Below, piece by piece: positions 1-12,235 of a stretch of DNA of 64,000 nucleotides (position 1 is its first letter; every line of letters starts with the position of its first letter). The stretch covers positions 1 to 64,000 of the forward strand of contig JASANE010012062.1 of assembly GCA_030248225.1 (NCBI GenBank), given 5' to 3'. A program made the position numbers and the translations under genes. The notes under the pieces are model-generated. The model was not told the DNA's origin. It saw only the letters and a list, made by a program, of their open reading frames with translations, and did not search any database. This stretch comes from Trileptium ribeirensis. Taxonomy: Eukaryota; Nematoda; Enoplea; Enoplida; Thoracostomopsidae.

Positions 1-65
1 AAACGACAATTTATAAATCATACATGGTTGATGAACACTGATAACATGACTTATGACGTTACAAC

Positions 66-525
66 ATAATATATAACCCAACAATTTTATAGCACGGTTC
101 ATTACGGTACAACCTGATATGGAACCCAACAACTTTATAGCATCCTTTATAACGGTACAACATGGTATTGAATCCAACAATTTTATAACTTTATTTATTA
201 CGATACAACATGATATGTGAACCAAAAATTTTATAGCATCCTCCATTACGAGACAACATGGTATGGGACCCAACAATTTTATACCATTATTTATTACGAT
301 ACAACATGGTATGGAACCCATCAAATTTATACCATTATTTATTACGATACAACATGGTGTGGAACCCAACAATTTTATAACATCATTTATTACGATACAA
401 CATGGTATGGAACCCAACAATTTTATAACATTATTTATTACGATACAACATGGTATGGAACCCAACAATTTATAACATGAGCAAGACATAACGTGGTTTA
501 TCAAAAAGGACGCAACGTGAAACCC
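66..525. repeat. 48-bp tandem minisatellite
   Basis: About eight units of a 48-bp A/T-rich repeat run in direct orientation; the unit core reads acaacatggtatggaaccca. Units near 294, 342, 390 and 438 are almost identical, and those before about 240 are more diverged, so the array homogenised recently on its right side. The unit length is a multiple of three, so two forward frames stay open across it. That explains the apparent 87-residue and 70-residue reading frames, which I do not regard as genes. The array probably continues left of the window in decayed form. Confidence 0.9.
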
Positions 526-540
526 AACAAAATAGAACAT

Positions 541-1040
541 TCCTTTCCTTTACCGGGACACGATGTGAGGTCCTGCAAACCTTAGTGTACCCACTGGTAG
601 ACACCTGTCCCTATGTGTCCAGAACAACGTCTAAATACACAAGATGGTGTCGCCGCTGGTCCCCAAGCTATACTTCATTCAATCTAACCCCAACTGGGTC
701 TTTTGCGGTGTTCCTGGGCAATTTTGGCACCTAGAAGCATGACAATCCTCGTAACGGCCGGTACGGTCCTGTTACAATTATAACGATTATAGTTTTGAGA
801 GAACCTCGTGTCGCAGCAGCATTCGCATTAAAATGTATTTTGGAACACGCAGTGAACATAAAAATAATTTGCTCAAACCTTGTTTCAAGGTTTTACATGA
901 ATAAACATATACATTTTATTAGATGTTACATCGTAGCATTGTTACCTTGTATGAATTATGGTGCAATAATATGATTGCTGCCACACAAAAGCTTTGTTTC
1001 GCCATTCGACGTAGTGATTGAAAAGATCCATGAGAGATCG
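541..1040. other. no gene seen
   Basis: Unique-looking sequence with no reading frame, RNA or repeat that I can support. Confidence 0.5.
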
Positions 1041-1044
1041 TTAA

Positions 1045-1122
1045 GATAGACCCTCCCGGGACTCGAACCCGCACCCGGGCCTTATGCTTACCAGATTAGC
1101 GCTATACTACACCACATGCCCC
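1045..1122 (-). repeat. tRNA-like SINE head or tRNA pseudogene
   Basis: On the minus strand this reads like a tRNA. A box A-like stretch (tggtgtagtatagcgc) is followed at a normal distance by a perfect RNA polymerase III box B (ggttcgagtcc, complement of 1059-1069) inside a CGGG/CCCG T-stem. The outer ends do not form a clean acceptor stem and no clear anticodon arm folds. I therefore prefer a tRNA-derived SINE or tRNA pseudogene to a functional tRNA. A related copy lies at 1462-1512. Confidence 0.55.
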
Positions 1123-1461
1123 GATCAATTCCAGTCGAAAGTACGCCATTGTGCTATCACAGTGAGGCGTTACGTTAATCCCCTGCTGCGGCACGAGCGC
1201 TGAAACACTCCAGCTGTGTTACGAAACTTCGTGCAAAGAATTACGTCGGGCCCACCAAACAAAAATATCCACGAGAGATTTCAAAATGGACCACAGGGGC
1301 GGAGCAAAAGGGGTATGTGGGGGCCCCCGGAATAGCATCTATGCCCCATTGAAATATAACAGAAAAGTGAAGTTCACGGTTATGTGTGAATGGTGCATTT
1401 AGCCTTCCCCCTAGCAGATTCACTGCCCATCCGTGCAAAACTTTCTGGTTGCTCCCGTGAT

Positions 1462-1512
1462 GGACCAACCGGGACTAGAACCCTAGCTCGTTACCAGTGC
1501 ACCATGGGTCCC
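1462..1512 (-). repeat. second tRNA-like (SINE-type) remnant
   Basis: Minus-strand relative of the copy at 1045-1122. It has a GGACC/GGTCC pair that could close an acceptor-like stem, a box A-like segment (tggtgcactggtaacgag) and a one-base variant of box B (ggttctagtcc). The region that would hold the anticodon arm is too short, so this is not a working tRNA. Two related copies 400 bp apart with the same orientation suggest a dispersed SINE family. Confidence 0.4.
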
Positions 1513-1599
1513 GATAAAAAAGGTGCAGTAAGCGGGGTAATAATTCCTGAGAGCTACCATTACACAAGTTCATCGCATGAAAGTTGAGTTTATTTTTGT

Positions 1600-4500
1600 T
1601 CATTAGGGCTCACTTCGCAACAATAAAGTGCAGGCCAGCTTGTTCTCAATAACATTATTAGCGCCATTGCAACAATTGGCGTAGTGTAATGCTTGACCCA
1701 CAAACAATTGTGTGCACGATCTGCACTTTGAAAGCTATTACAACAGAAATATGGCTTGCAAACGCTTAATTTGATTAGGGTATTATATATATTGGATGTT
1801 CAACAGCACTAGCTATGATATAGTTGTTATAGCTATATAACATTGCTACATTAGCTTCTGTAGCAAAGCAACAGAATCGTCGATTTGTCGCTATATATAT
1901 GGTTATCTAGCTGTTATCGTAGCAGCAATCTACGGAATTTTCTAATACCAGCGTTATTTTCGGTGCACCCGCAATTTTCACGACCAGTAATCCTCTCAAA
2001 ATTATTTTATTAAAAATGGTGTCTTCCGCGACAGATTTGAAACTGCTAAGATAACCAAGTTCTCTCCATTTCCACTCGATTTGCAAGTGTTTGCTACCCC
2101 ATAGATGTCAATATAGAGGCAGTATCCCGCCGCACACCCAAGATGCTCGGAAAATTCTAACAAAAAATTCGCAAAAATAGGGGAAGAAGTAGGTAAAAAT
2201 TGGTAATAAATAGAGGATATCCTGAAAATTTGCACAAAATTGGCAAAACAAAAATTAGGAAAATTACGCCCAGATTTTGCGTAGAATGCTGCGACTGTCT
2301 CATCCCAGTACGCATCACTCATGAAAATAATGCGAATTATGGTTTGTTTTATATACGTATAAATTTTAGTGAAGGAAGGGTCATCGTCACGCTGAAATAA
2401 TCGCTGCGACATCCCTAACGAAACCTAATAACCAATTCACCGACCAAAATAAAAGAGTCATTTTTAGTCTCAAAATTTTTAGGTTTAAATTTTTCCCGGG
2501 ACATCGGGTGATATTATCCATCTAATATGGATCCTAGGGCTTCCGAAAAGTGACCTAGGGTATACCAAAGACTCACCAATACTGACTTAAATGCCCCAAC
2601 ATAAACGTATAAAACCCTTTTTTCAACCGCTCAGAGCGATATCAAAAAGCTTAAAATTGCTCAATATTTTGCGCTCCATACCACTAGCCGCTCTCCAATT
2701 ACCTTTTGGAGTCATCCCTGGCGCCACCCTACCCCGCATTTCAGCAAAGGCCTGAATAACCCCATACTTACACAAAAAACTTTCTAATTTGGTATCTAAA
2801 TTGGCCACTGGAGGGCTAAATAACAAACGGATTTTCAATATTCTATTTTTATAAGCAGGCGACCTGCCAGAGCGAAAGCCTGACCCCGCTCCCGGTTGCA
2901 TGCGCCTACCTAAAATCCTAAAAACATAAATAAACCAAAATTTTAGTAGATTTTCTCTCGCGCTAGCCCTGATCCCTGATATATGAAGCTGCTCGGAAAG
3001 TTCTCTCTCGGCCAGGTGAGGTTTAGGCCAGCTTATTTTTGTACCGTTCCGCTGCTACAAGTTCTTCGTTTGCCCGACAGAAAATGTTTTGCGTCTGGAG
3101 TGGTACAGTGCTCAGCGGCTAGTGTGACAAATATGATTTCAGCTACTCTAATTCTTATTTATATATATATATATCTGAGATATAAATGCATCTGAGTTTA
3201 TATATATGTGTGTTTTAACAGCTATTTTAAAATTCTTTTTGATCTCGCTGCTGGAGATAGTAGAGTAGTCGAAGAAGAACAGGTTCGATAGACGCAGGGG
3301 CAGTTAAGCTGAGTCTCTAATGCGTGATCGGGGCCAGACGGATCATTTATCACACAGAACGGCTGTCGATTTGAGTTCTTTTGCTTTGAATTCGTAGGGA
3401 TTTGGTTCTACTTAAGGTTTTGGTTTGATTTCCAATTTGTTTGAGGATTTTCCTTCCATGCAGCATGTGGGCGAGCATTTATACATGGCGTTCCTAAGTA
3501 ACAATAAACAAAGTTGAGCGATTTAAAATCATGTTCTTTTTCAAGTTTACAACGCCGACGGTTCCCGCAGCCCTCTCGGCAGAACCGTGCTTGTTGGCCT
3601 TGTCGGCGGGTTGAGTATTGCTCTATTATGGTAAAGTAAGGGTGTACTTAGTTCTGTAATTTGGAAACAAATTTGCTTTATTTCGTGCCTATAACCGTTA
3701 TACGTCTTGAGTTACTGTCGGAATTATTCCGGTGGGAAAACTTAGGCCTTGCGTCTTTTGTTTATCGTGTGTTGTAACATGTATGTGTAATCGCATACAT
3801 ACATTTCATGTGTTTACGACGGTGTAATTCATGTGCATTTTTGCATATGTGATGAAAGTGTGTATAACTGTTTGTTTTGTTCATTACGTGTGAACCGTGT
3901 GTAATATGTCTAATTATGCATACGTGATGAAAGTGTGGGTAATAACGGGACGCAGCTGCATGGTGCAACTTCCTAACGCCATGCCCGTACGACGCCGGCT
4001 ATCATACCCGCAAGGGTGGATCATAATTTTCGATTTTGGCCTTTCTTTGGTCAGACTCGAGAAGTTATGGAGCGTAGCAGGCCGCAGGCGCGCTTCATGA
4101 GGTGTGTTCGGACACCGCCCAATTGGTTGCGCACGTGTATAGTATATGGTATGATTGCTGTGGTCCCATAAGGAGGCTGACACTGACACCGGCTCACAGG
4201 CAATAGTGCCATGCCGATATTCCTTATCGCGATCTCACCTGGAAGTTGTTTCGCTCTCTGTCGCCTCACTTGATGTAGGTACGATGATGTATGGCGATGC
4301 GAAACTAGTTTGAAATTTGTCTCTATCTTGGCTTCTTCGGGCACGAGTTCACTCAGTAAAAAGGTTTGTCCAATGTGGCCCCACAGGGATCCGACAGTTC
4401 CCTGAAGGTTTATAGTCGGATTCTTGGTCCTAGATGATGGTGGTGTCGCTAGCTGATGATGGATTGTTTACTATGTTAGTATAATATGGTTGAGTAAATT

Positions 4501-5846
4501 TGACGGCCGTTGGTATTGATTGTCTTTTAAGAGCGCGTTAAGTTTTACGATTTTGATGGACCTTGCTCTCGCCCTTCTGTTTGGTTTGTTGTTTCGAATA
4601 GTATAGGAGACCAGCGATACACGTCGAGGCTGGATCCGTACAGGCCTCGGCACGTGACGCTGGTCGATTGATTGGACAAAAGATTTAGAACATATAACCG
4701 CAGCCAGAAAACGAACACTAGACAACCCTTTTGATGGTTGATTTTCTTTGGAGTTTATTGTAAAACATACACAGGTAAGGCATGAAACAGGATACGTCAG
4801 TGAGAATTGCCATGGAGTTATTATAAGAAGGTACACAAAATGAATCAGATCATGATAATTGGGTTAGACAGCAACGGGCACGTAAATTACTTGCTACATC
4901 GTTAACGATCGGGATTTCGACAGGTTCCTCCGAGAGTTCAATTTTGCGACATCATCAGTCAGCTATTGTACTCGGAAAATCAGCTCTACTGAGCTTCTCA
5001 ATTTGAGGTGCCCTATTTTTCATACCGAAAGGGGTGAAGGTCGAGGGATTGCCCTCTAGTGGAAGAGGTATAAAGACTATTGCTAGCTCTGAATACAGTG
5101 GTATCGGACGGGCAAAATGCATGCCAAAAGATAGGCCACTGACAATAATATAAATAGCATGTATAAAGCTAATAATACAGAATCATGTATCGTACATAAT
5201 ACAACAATATATCAGTGATATAAGATTTCCTTGAAGCAGTTTACTCGCTTATCGATTCCCTAACGACCTAACCTAGCAGATGGCACTATCCTGAAATAGA
5301 CCCCTAATCGATCCGAAAATAGTTTTCTTTTAATACTCGACCAGTAGTGCATAAGCTATAGTTCCCTAGTAAATCCTTTAGTTGCTTGAGGGCTATGTAG
5401 TTAATACAGTGGGAAGGATTGGGCGCTCCCGGCTTCAAGTACTTTGTAAGTGGATGTAGCAGTTGTGTTCCTAGTGGTGTTTGACATATCGCATGTTTGC
5501 ACGATGTATTTCTTTTGTGAGCATTATGTGCAAATTCACGAGAAGGAGCTAGCGAGTCGGTAATGGTGCAATCCGGCACACGCAAAGATTGCGGGTTATG
5601 AACACGATTTGCATGTCAAAGTGGGCAGCGCGAGGGTCAAAGCCACCAAGACAGCACCGTGTCAGACTCCATAACTTCCTTATGATGAAGATTTGGCGTC
5701 AGGCAACTCCGTTTCTCTATTTAATAACTCCAAGAGTTGGATCGCACCTGGCGATTTGTAGGTCCATTGATTTGAACAAAGTAAGCGCGACATTGTTCTT
5801 ATAGCACACGTAGTTAACTGGAATTCCTCCAAATTTGCTTCATACA
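1600..5846. other. long stretch without recognisable genes
   Basis: No convincing coding region. Visible items are a degenerate A/T-rich patch of short aaaattt-type units (about 2140-2290, resembling 19230-19420), a short (TA)n run near 3165, and a 20-bp motif (gcatatgtgatgaaagtgtg with one difference) at 3843 and 3918. Reading frames here are under 140 codons, overlap one another and show no family signature. Some of this may be decayed transposon. Confidence 0.45.
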
Positions 5847-6162
5847 TGTCGTGGCGACACTCCGACGCTACATATATACGCAACGAGGAACTTGCACGAA
5901 GCTAGTGGAGTTTTCAGGAACTCACTAGCTATGTATTTCCTCGTCCACAAATGGTGAGAACAATACGTCTTGGCTGGAGCGTTCCAGTATGATATTCGGA
6001 GACTATATAAAGACCGAGGTAGCCTAGGTCTCCCAGTCTTCAATGTTTTCTTTACTGCTTTCAGTCTTCTTCGTTTACTGTTTCTTTTACTTTTCGTTTT
6101 CAATAAAGGTTTTCTTTCAAATCCCGTTGGTTTTCTTTTCCTTTCTTCCTAAGAATACAACA
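5847..6162 (+). repeat. 5' LTR of Gypsy element 1
   Basis: 316 bp, from TGTCG to ...ATACAACA. It carries a TATA box (tatataaa, 6004-6011) and a poly(A) signal (aataaa, 6102-6107) only about 90 bp downstream, so the R region is short. The matching 3' LTR at 10503-10806 has both signals at 10660-10667 and 10757-10762. The end was placed by comparison with element 2, whose LTRs also end in atacaaca. Confidence 0.9.
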
Positions 6163-6270
6163 GGGGTTTACTGGCTCACTGAGCAGGATCTTGGATCAAC
6201 ACTACGATTTCAAATGATTGCTGAAGCGTCTACGCCTCATCAAACGGATTGATCAAGATCAAGATCGGAC

Positions 6271-7245
6271 ACCGCCAAGCTGATTGAATTGCTGCAACAA
6301 CAATTGGCACAGCAACAACAACAAACGGAGCGGCAAAACCAAGTTCTGGAGCAAGTCCTGACGAAACTAGCTGACGGAATTGCTGCCAAAACGAAACCAG
6401 GAACTTCGTCTCACGTCCCTGCCGCTCCAGCTGCCTCCGCTACTCCTGATTTCGAAGCCTTCGACTCTACAAGCGAATTGTGGCCCGATTAGTGGAATCG
6501 GTTCTGCACTTTCGCCTGAGCTCATTCTGTTCCAGAAGACCGGAAGGCTCAGGTCTTCTGAGAAACCAATCCAAGGATGTCCATGGTGTTCTGGGAAATT
6601 TGGCCAAGCGGCAATCCCTTCCGAAGAAGATCAACGATCCCACAATTACGAGATTGTTTCTTTCATGAAGACTCAGTTCGACCCGAAGCTGTTCGTCGAC
6701 CACGAACGATTCTAATTCTGGAGCGACATGCGAAGAAAGCCAGGCGAAACTCTTCATGGGTTAGCCACTCGAATACGTCAAGACACCGCCACTTGTGACT
6801 TTTCTCAATCAAGGACCCACTGGATGAAGCTTTGCGCTTGCGTATCATTTGCTCTGTCAACAACGAAGCCGTCCTGAAATCACTCTTCATGATCAAAGAC
6901 GATGAGCTGGATTTCTCGAGGGCTATCAAAATTTCGGTTGAAACGGAAGATGCTGCGAAGGTCGCAAAGGACACTGTTCATGCTCACAAGCAGAATCCCG
7001 TCAACAAAATCACTCCTAAACGTCCTTCCAAGCAAAAACGGAATTCAACTTACCAAGTCAAGGCAAGTGAACAGGAGAAGCCAAGCGGTTCCTGCTATCG
7101 CTGTGCAAAGCCGCATCACAAAGCCAATGACTGCCGTTTCAAGGACGCTACCTGCTACTACTGCGGAATTGCGGGTCATTTGGAGAAAATTTGCCGGAAC
7201 AAACAATCTGCGGTCAGAGAAGGATCCAAGCAGCTGCTCAAACTC
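6271..7245 (+). pseudogene. gag remnant of Gypsy element 1
   Basis: Structural polyprotein remnant. A Gln-rich, probably coiled N-terminal segment (from about 6285) is followed by a capsid-like region in shifting frames and two CCHC zinc knuckles at 7093-7194 (CYRCAKPHHKANDC and CYYCGIAGHLEKIC, both C-x2-C-x4-H-x4-C), which in this family bind the genomic RNA. The start codon seen in element 2 at the same place is absent. There are stops at 6490-6492 and 6713-6715 plus frame changes. The TAA at 6713 lies at the same residue as a TAA in element 2. Not a functional gene. Confidence 0.85.
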
Positions 7246-10200
7246 ATTCATCATGTCAACGCGGTCAAGGGACAAGAATCGTTGCCTAAGCTGGAAATTC
7301 CTATCGAGATTCATTTCAAGACCTTCCATATGAAGTTGGATACTGCCACGATCGGAAACTTCGTTTCCAAGCAGCGCTGGGATGATCTTGGTCGCCCTCC
7401 GCTGGACAATTCCACCTCATGCTACGAGTCTGCCAGCAAGTACAACATTCCGATCCTGGGAACATTCACAAGCCCCGTGGTCACAGAGGAATTTGAAGAG
7501 CCGCAGTATATACAATTTACTGTGTCTGATATTCCTGACCTGAACCTGCTAGGACGGAACCGCTACAAAACAATTGGGAATTTCCGTCGGCAAATCTCTG
7601 GGAGCCGCGCTGCCCTGCAATGCCGTCTTCAGCCATCTACAAGCGGACACACAACTTCAGGAACGCAGTCGCGTACTTTGTGACAAATTCTAAGACCTAT
7701 GAAAGCTTGAATTGGGATGCCTCAAGGACTTCGAACTGGAAGTGAAGTTCAAGCCCAATGCTACTCCAATTTTTCGGAAAGCGCGTCCTGTACCCTTTGC
7801 CATGGAAACTGCAGTGGGGGAAGCCTACGAACAAGGCATCGCCAAAGAAGTCTGGGAACCCACGCAATTCCACAGCTATGGAACACCCGTGGTCCTAATA
7901 AAAAAGGCTCTTCTTCCCGGTCACAAAAAGCTATCTCTTTGCATCTGTGGTGGCTACTCCGTTACAGTCAACCCGCAGCTGTAAGATCACCGACATCCTC
8001 TGCCTCTCCCTGAGGACCTCATGCGAAAACTGGGCGGTGGTTACGGATTCACCAAGATTGATCTGGACGATGCCTACAACCAGATAAAACTAGTTCCGCT
8101 CAGCCAACGGCGACTTGCTCTCAGTACACAAAAGAGAGTCCTGCTACAGAAACGACTTCCCTTCGGTATCAAATCTGCACCCAGATATTTCCAGCAGATC
8201 ATGGATCAGCTAACCAAGGATTTACCCGGAACTGCCGTTTACTTGGACCACATTTTAGTAAGTGGTCAGGACGCGGAGGACCACATCAACGATCTTCGAC
8301 GCCTGCTGAAACGGCTTGAAGAGAAAGGACTCCGCTTCCGGCTGGAGAAATGCCAATTCGCCCAGCCCTACGTCGAATACTTGGGACATCTTCTGTCAAC
8401 AGACGGAATTGCCAAAGTTGCCAAGGTCAAAGACATTATCCGGATATCGCCGCCCACGGATGTATCAGCCTGAAAGCGTTTTTGGGCTCGGTACTGTTCT
8501 ACGTCAAGTTCCTGCCAGCGAACTTTTCTTCAATCGCGGAGCCAGTCTACGAACTGCCAAAGGAGAAAGTACCTTGGAAATGGGACAACAAACAACAGAA
8601 AGCTTTCAAATAGCTGAAAGACCTCTTGTCGTCGGAGAACGTTCTGGTCCATTTCGACAGCAAGTTGCCCCTGGGACTTGCCTGTGATGCCTCCAACGTC
8701 GGCATCGGAGCTGTTTTATTCCACCGTTTTCCTGATGGAAACGAGCGTCCGATTGCCAACTTCTCGAAGATCCTGACGGACAGTCAGCGCAACTACAGGC
8801 AAATTCAAAAGGAAGCCTTGGCTATCGTCTTCGGCCTCAACAAATTCTACCAGTATCTCCACGGTAAAAGATTCATACTGGTTACGGACCATCGTCCACT
8901 AATTGCTCTTTTCGGCCCAGGAAAGGACGTCTATCAAATCCCTTGCGAACCGACTCGCTCGATGGGCTCTCCTGCTCAGTCAGTTCAACTATACAATCGA
9001 ATATTGACCAACCACTGATCACGCTAACGCGGATCGCCTAAGTCGTTTTCCCGTCTCCAACGACCCTGTTTTCGACTGGAAGGAAACAGATGACGACGCG
9101 GAGATGGTCTGCGCAATCGACACCATCAACAATAAGGTGACGTCTGCAGAACAGGTACTCTGAACGTGAATCAGCCAAGGATCCAGCCATTTCAACGTTG
9201 TTGCGATTTGCTCGCAAAGGATGGCCATCGAAGAAAAGCGACGACGGCACGGAAATGCAACGTTATCGGCAACCTGCAGAGTCTCTCTCAATCTGCAATG
9301 GCTGTCTACTCTACGGCTCAAGCGTCGCCATTCCTGCAAGTATGCGCCGACAAGTTCTGGAGCTGCTTCATCTCGGACATTTTGGAATGCAACGAATGAA
9401 ACAGCTGGCTCGCACTTCAGTCTATTGGCCCAATATCGATGATGACATCGAAGGGATGTGCCGACACTGCGTTTCCTGCGGAGAACACCAGAACAAGCCT
9501 CCCAAGCCGGCGACCCTTCCATGGATGCTTCCTGAAAAGCCTTGGAGTCGACTTCACCTGGACCATGCCATCAACTTCATGGGAACCAACTGGCTCTAGA
9601 TCACAGATACGTACTCCAAATATCCCTGCATCCAATCGACACAGTCAGTCTCCGCCAAAGCAACGACGACCCTGCTGGAGCAAGACTTCCCACTTCGGGT
9701 TATCCACACACTTTGGTAACGGATAATGCCTCGCGTTCCTCTCAGAAGAATTCCAGTCCTAGTGCAAGAAACGAGGAATTCTTCATCTTACCGAAGCTCC
9801 ATACCATCCTGCAACCAATGGATCAGCCGAACGTTTTGTTCAGACCGTCAAACAGGACCTACGGAAGTCCAACCTTCCTCCGAGCAAGGCACTGCAACAA
9901 TTCCTGATGCAATATCGTTGAACTCCTAATTCAAGCGACTATTCACCCGGTGAATTGTTCAATTCTCGTCAAGACCGGACAAAAATCGACACCCTGCTTC
10001 CTTCGCCTGCCCATACTGCTCAAGGCAAACAAGCAAGAGAAGCGACGAAATCCCAACGTCTCGAAGTGGTGTCTAAAGTCGTCCGCTCCTTCAATGTCGG
10101 AGATGCAGTCTACGCTCTCTACTTAGGACTTCGGCGAGACAAAGAGCCCCGTTGTGTACCGGCAGTGGTAACCAAGCGCAAGGGCACTCGTACTTTCAAC

Positions 10201-10380
10201 GCTCGGGCCCATCCCAGAGGTCCCACATGGAGAAGGCATCTGGACCAACTTCAAATTCGCCATGTCAACGAGGATAATTCGGAACCTGGCGAAGCTGTTG
10301 CCTCAACTCCTCGACTTCCAACAGATCTACCAACTGATGCAGAAGTTCGACCGCTCAACACGGATGGTGATTCTACGACT
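7246..10380 (+). pseudogene. pol remnant of Gypsy element 1
   Basis: Order: aspartic protease with LDTA at 7336-7347; reverse transcriptase (about 7715-8470) with LPFGIKSAPRYFQQIMDQL and a catalytic box YLDH at 8240-8251, where the second Asp of the usual YxDD is changed; RNase H (8626-8920, LACDASNVGIGAVLF, LVTDHRP); integrase from about 9300 with an HHCC zinc-binding module (H at 9369 to C at 9479) and LHLDHAINF carrying the first catalytic Asp. After 9600 the frame is lost and resumes at 9955-10380. Stops at 7681, 7982, 8471, 8611 and 9597 and several shifts show it is dead. RT sequence style is K02A2.6-like. Confidence 0.9.
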
Positions 10381-10502
10381 AATCGACATAAACGGAATCT
10401 GATGCCGACATGCGGTGAACATATTCCACGACGTTCAAACGCGCCCCGAAGCCGACACGAAGATTATCGTCTTCATCGTGAAGTTCAGGCTGAGCAGGTA
10501 GG

Positions 10503-10806
10503 TGTCGTGGCGACACTCCGACGCTACATATATACGTAGCGAGGAACTTGTACGAAGCTAGTGTGGTTTTCTGGAACTCATTAGGTATGTATTTCGTCAT
10601 CCACAAAGACGAGAACAATACATCATTGACTGGAACATTCCGGAATGATCTTTGGAGACTATATAAAGGCCGAAGTTGCTAGGTCTCCCAGTCTTCAATG
10701 TTTTCTTTACTGCTGTCAATCTTCTTCGTTTACTGTTTCTTTTAATTTTCGTTTTCAATAAAGGGTTTCTTCCAAATCCCGTTGGTTTTCTTGTGCTTTC
10801 TTCCTA
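10503..10806 (+). repeat. 3' LTR of Gypsy element 1, end truncated
   Basis: 304 bp homologous to 5847-6152. Homology stops after ttcttccta, where the 5' copy continues with agaatacaaca. TATA box at 10660-10667 and poly(A) signal at 10757-10762. Confidence 0.9.
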
Positions 10807-12200
10807 CTCATCGGTCTTCAGCGCGCTTTCGATAGCCAACATCCGTATTCGACCTTTTTCAAATCGTATAGCAATTTTTGACCGGTCGGAGGGAGCATGT
10901 CTCCGAACTATAAATCCCAAAAAAAGTTTTGCCACTGTTCCAAACCGGTGGTTTACCTAGGGAAATAATTATTCACACAAATTTGATTAAAATTGAAAGG
11001 TGCCCAGTCGTTCTCCTCGATCGGTATCATCGAGACAGGCATCAACCGTAAGAGGTAAAGAGAGGTCCTCTTTTGCGATGTCGGTCGATGTGGACCGAAA
11101 ATCTGGCACGTCTTCGGCTATTCTCTTGGTTCCGGTTTCGATGCAACACAACCAAAGCGAGTTCTCGTCGGGAGAAATTTTATCATGTAAATAATCCACT
11201 GGGCTATCCTGCAGGTGATAGACTAAGTACTGGCGGCATATATCAGTCAGCCTAATTCAGCAACAGGTAATCGGTTACAAGTGTGGTACTCGTCGGGGTT
11301 GATAAGGCGAACAGGGATGGCAAGACGGGACGGGTCGAATGATGGACTTCGGACGTCGTCAAGAAATCAGCCGTGGTCAATCGGATATTTCGATTCCCTG
11401 GCCACTATTTGTCCATTCGGGTTCACACCGGTTGATAGGGACGCGTGATCGCCGGTTTATAAGTCGCCCTGCGATTTGTCGCGGCAATGGCTCATCCGCT
11501 GAACCACAAATCCTTCGTTGCGCGGTCTCCGTGCTGAACGTTTCCCTTGAGCCGGCGCTGGAGACAGAGGCAGTAGCCTCGCTGTTTTTAGATTTTTTCC
11601 GACTTTTGGCTGCACTCCCCTGAAAGACGAAGGCTCATTCACCTTCCTTAGTATTTTAGTTATCCATTGTTTATATCTTAATAGGAAACGGGGGAATTTA
11701 ATACTGCTTAGCTTAGATCCAGGTTTAGCGACAAAAGTGGGACCGAGGGTTCGTACCAGGGTACGCGAAGGGTGGATCGCGACACTCGCTTGAGCCTGTA
11801 TCGTGGTGCGTTCATTTACTGGGAGCGAGAAGCTCGTACCCTGACAGTTTAGAGCTCTCGAAGGTCGGGTGAGAGGCCGGTGCCCCCCCCGCCCTTTTCT
11901 CTTTTCTCGTTTTCCTACGATTCTTGAGCAGCGATACAAGGACCTAGATTTTACCCTAAACTAGTCCTGCTCCTGCTCATGGAAGGAGGCAGATTGACAT
12001 CCTAGTAATTTTAAGAGCTGGTCGGTCCAATTGTTTTTGGTCCGGTTTGAACATTATGGCGACTTCTGTCTTCCCGGATATCGAGCCGATGGAGGGGACG
12101 TTGTAGAACTGATAAGTTTTAAAATGTCGGGGTTGATCCTCGATCCTACTATTCTTGATTGACCCTAATTCCTAGTATAATCTTCCCTATTTCAACCGAT
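10807..12200. other. gene-free, unrecognised
   Basis: No coding family recognised. A 160-codon minus-strand frame (11457-11939) is Arg/Ser/Pro-rich and low in hydrophobic pattern; I do not believe it is a gene. Starts the 9-kb gene-free block that runs to about 20090. Confidence 0.4.
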
Positions 12201-12235
12201 CAGGGTTACCACAGCAGCGTGCAGAGCATAACCCA

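Larger units (their letters stand above)
5847..10806 (+). mobile_element. Gypsy (Ty3) LTR retrotransposon, element 1, degenerate
   Basis: Complete layout 5' LTR, gag, protease, RT, RNase H, integrase, 3' LTR in sense orientation. The LTRs begin TGTCGTGG at 5847 and 10503 and are roughly 90% alike by eye. The 3' LTR lacks the last 11 bases (agaatacaaca) of the 5' LTR, and no target-site duplication remains, so the right end is damaged. The tggctcactgagcaggatct just after the 5' LTR is the candidate primer-binding site. A weak purine tract (gagcaggtagg) precedes the 3' LTR. Coding frames are broken by many stops and shifts. It is the same lineage as element 2 (58360-63392) but older. Confidence 0.93.

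Noticed and set aside
217..480. Open frames of 87 and 70 residues at the left end
   Set aside because: They are the 48-bp minisatellite read in two frames; no start context, domain or codon signal.
1045..1122. Functional tRNA gene
   Set aside because: Box B is perfect, but acceptor and anticodon arms do not fold.
11457..11939. 160-residue minus-strand frame
   Set aside because: Biased to Arg/Ser/Pro, no family signature, lies in a repeat-rich gene-free block.
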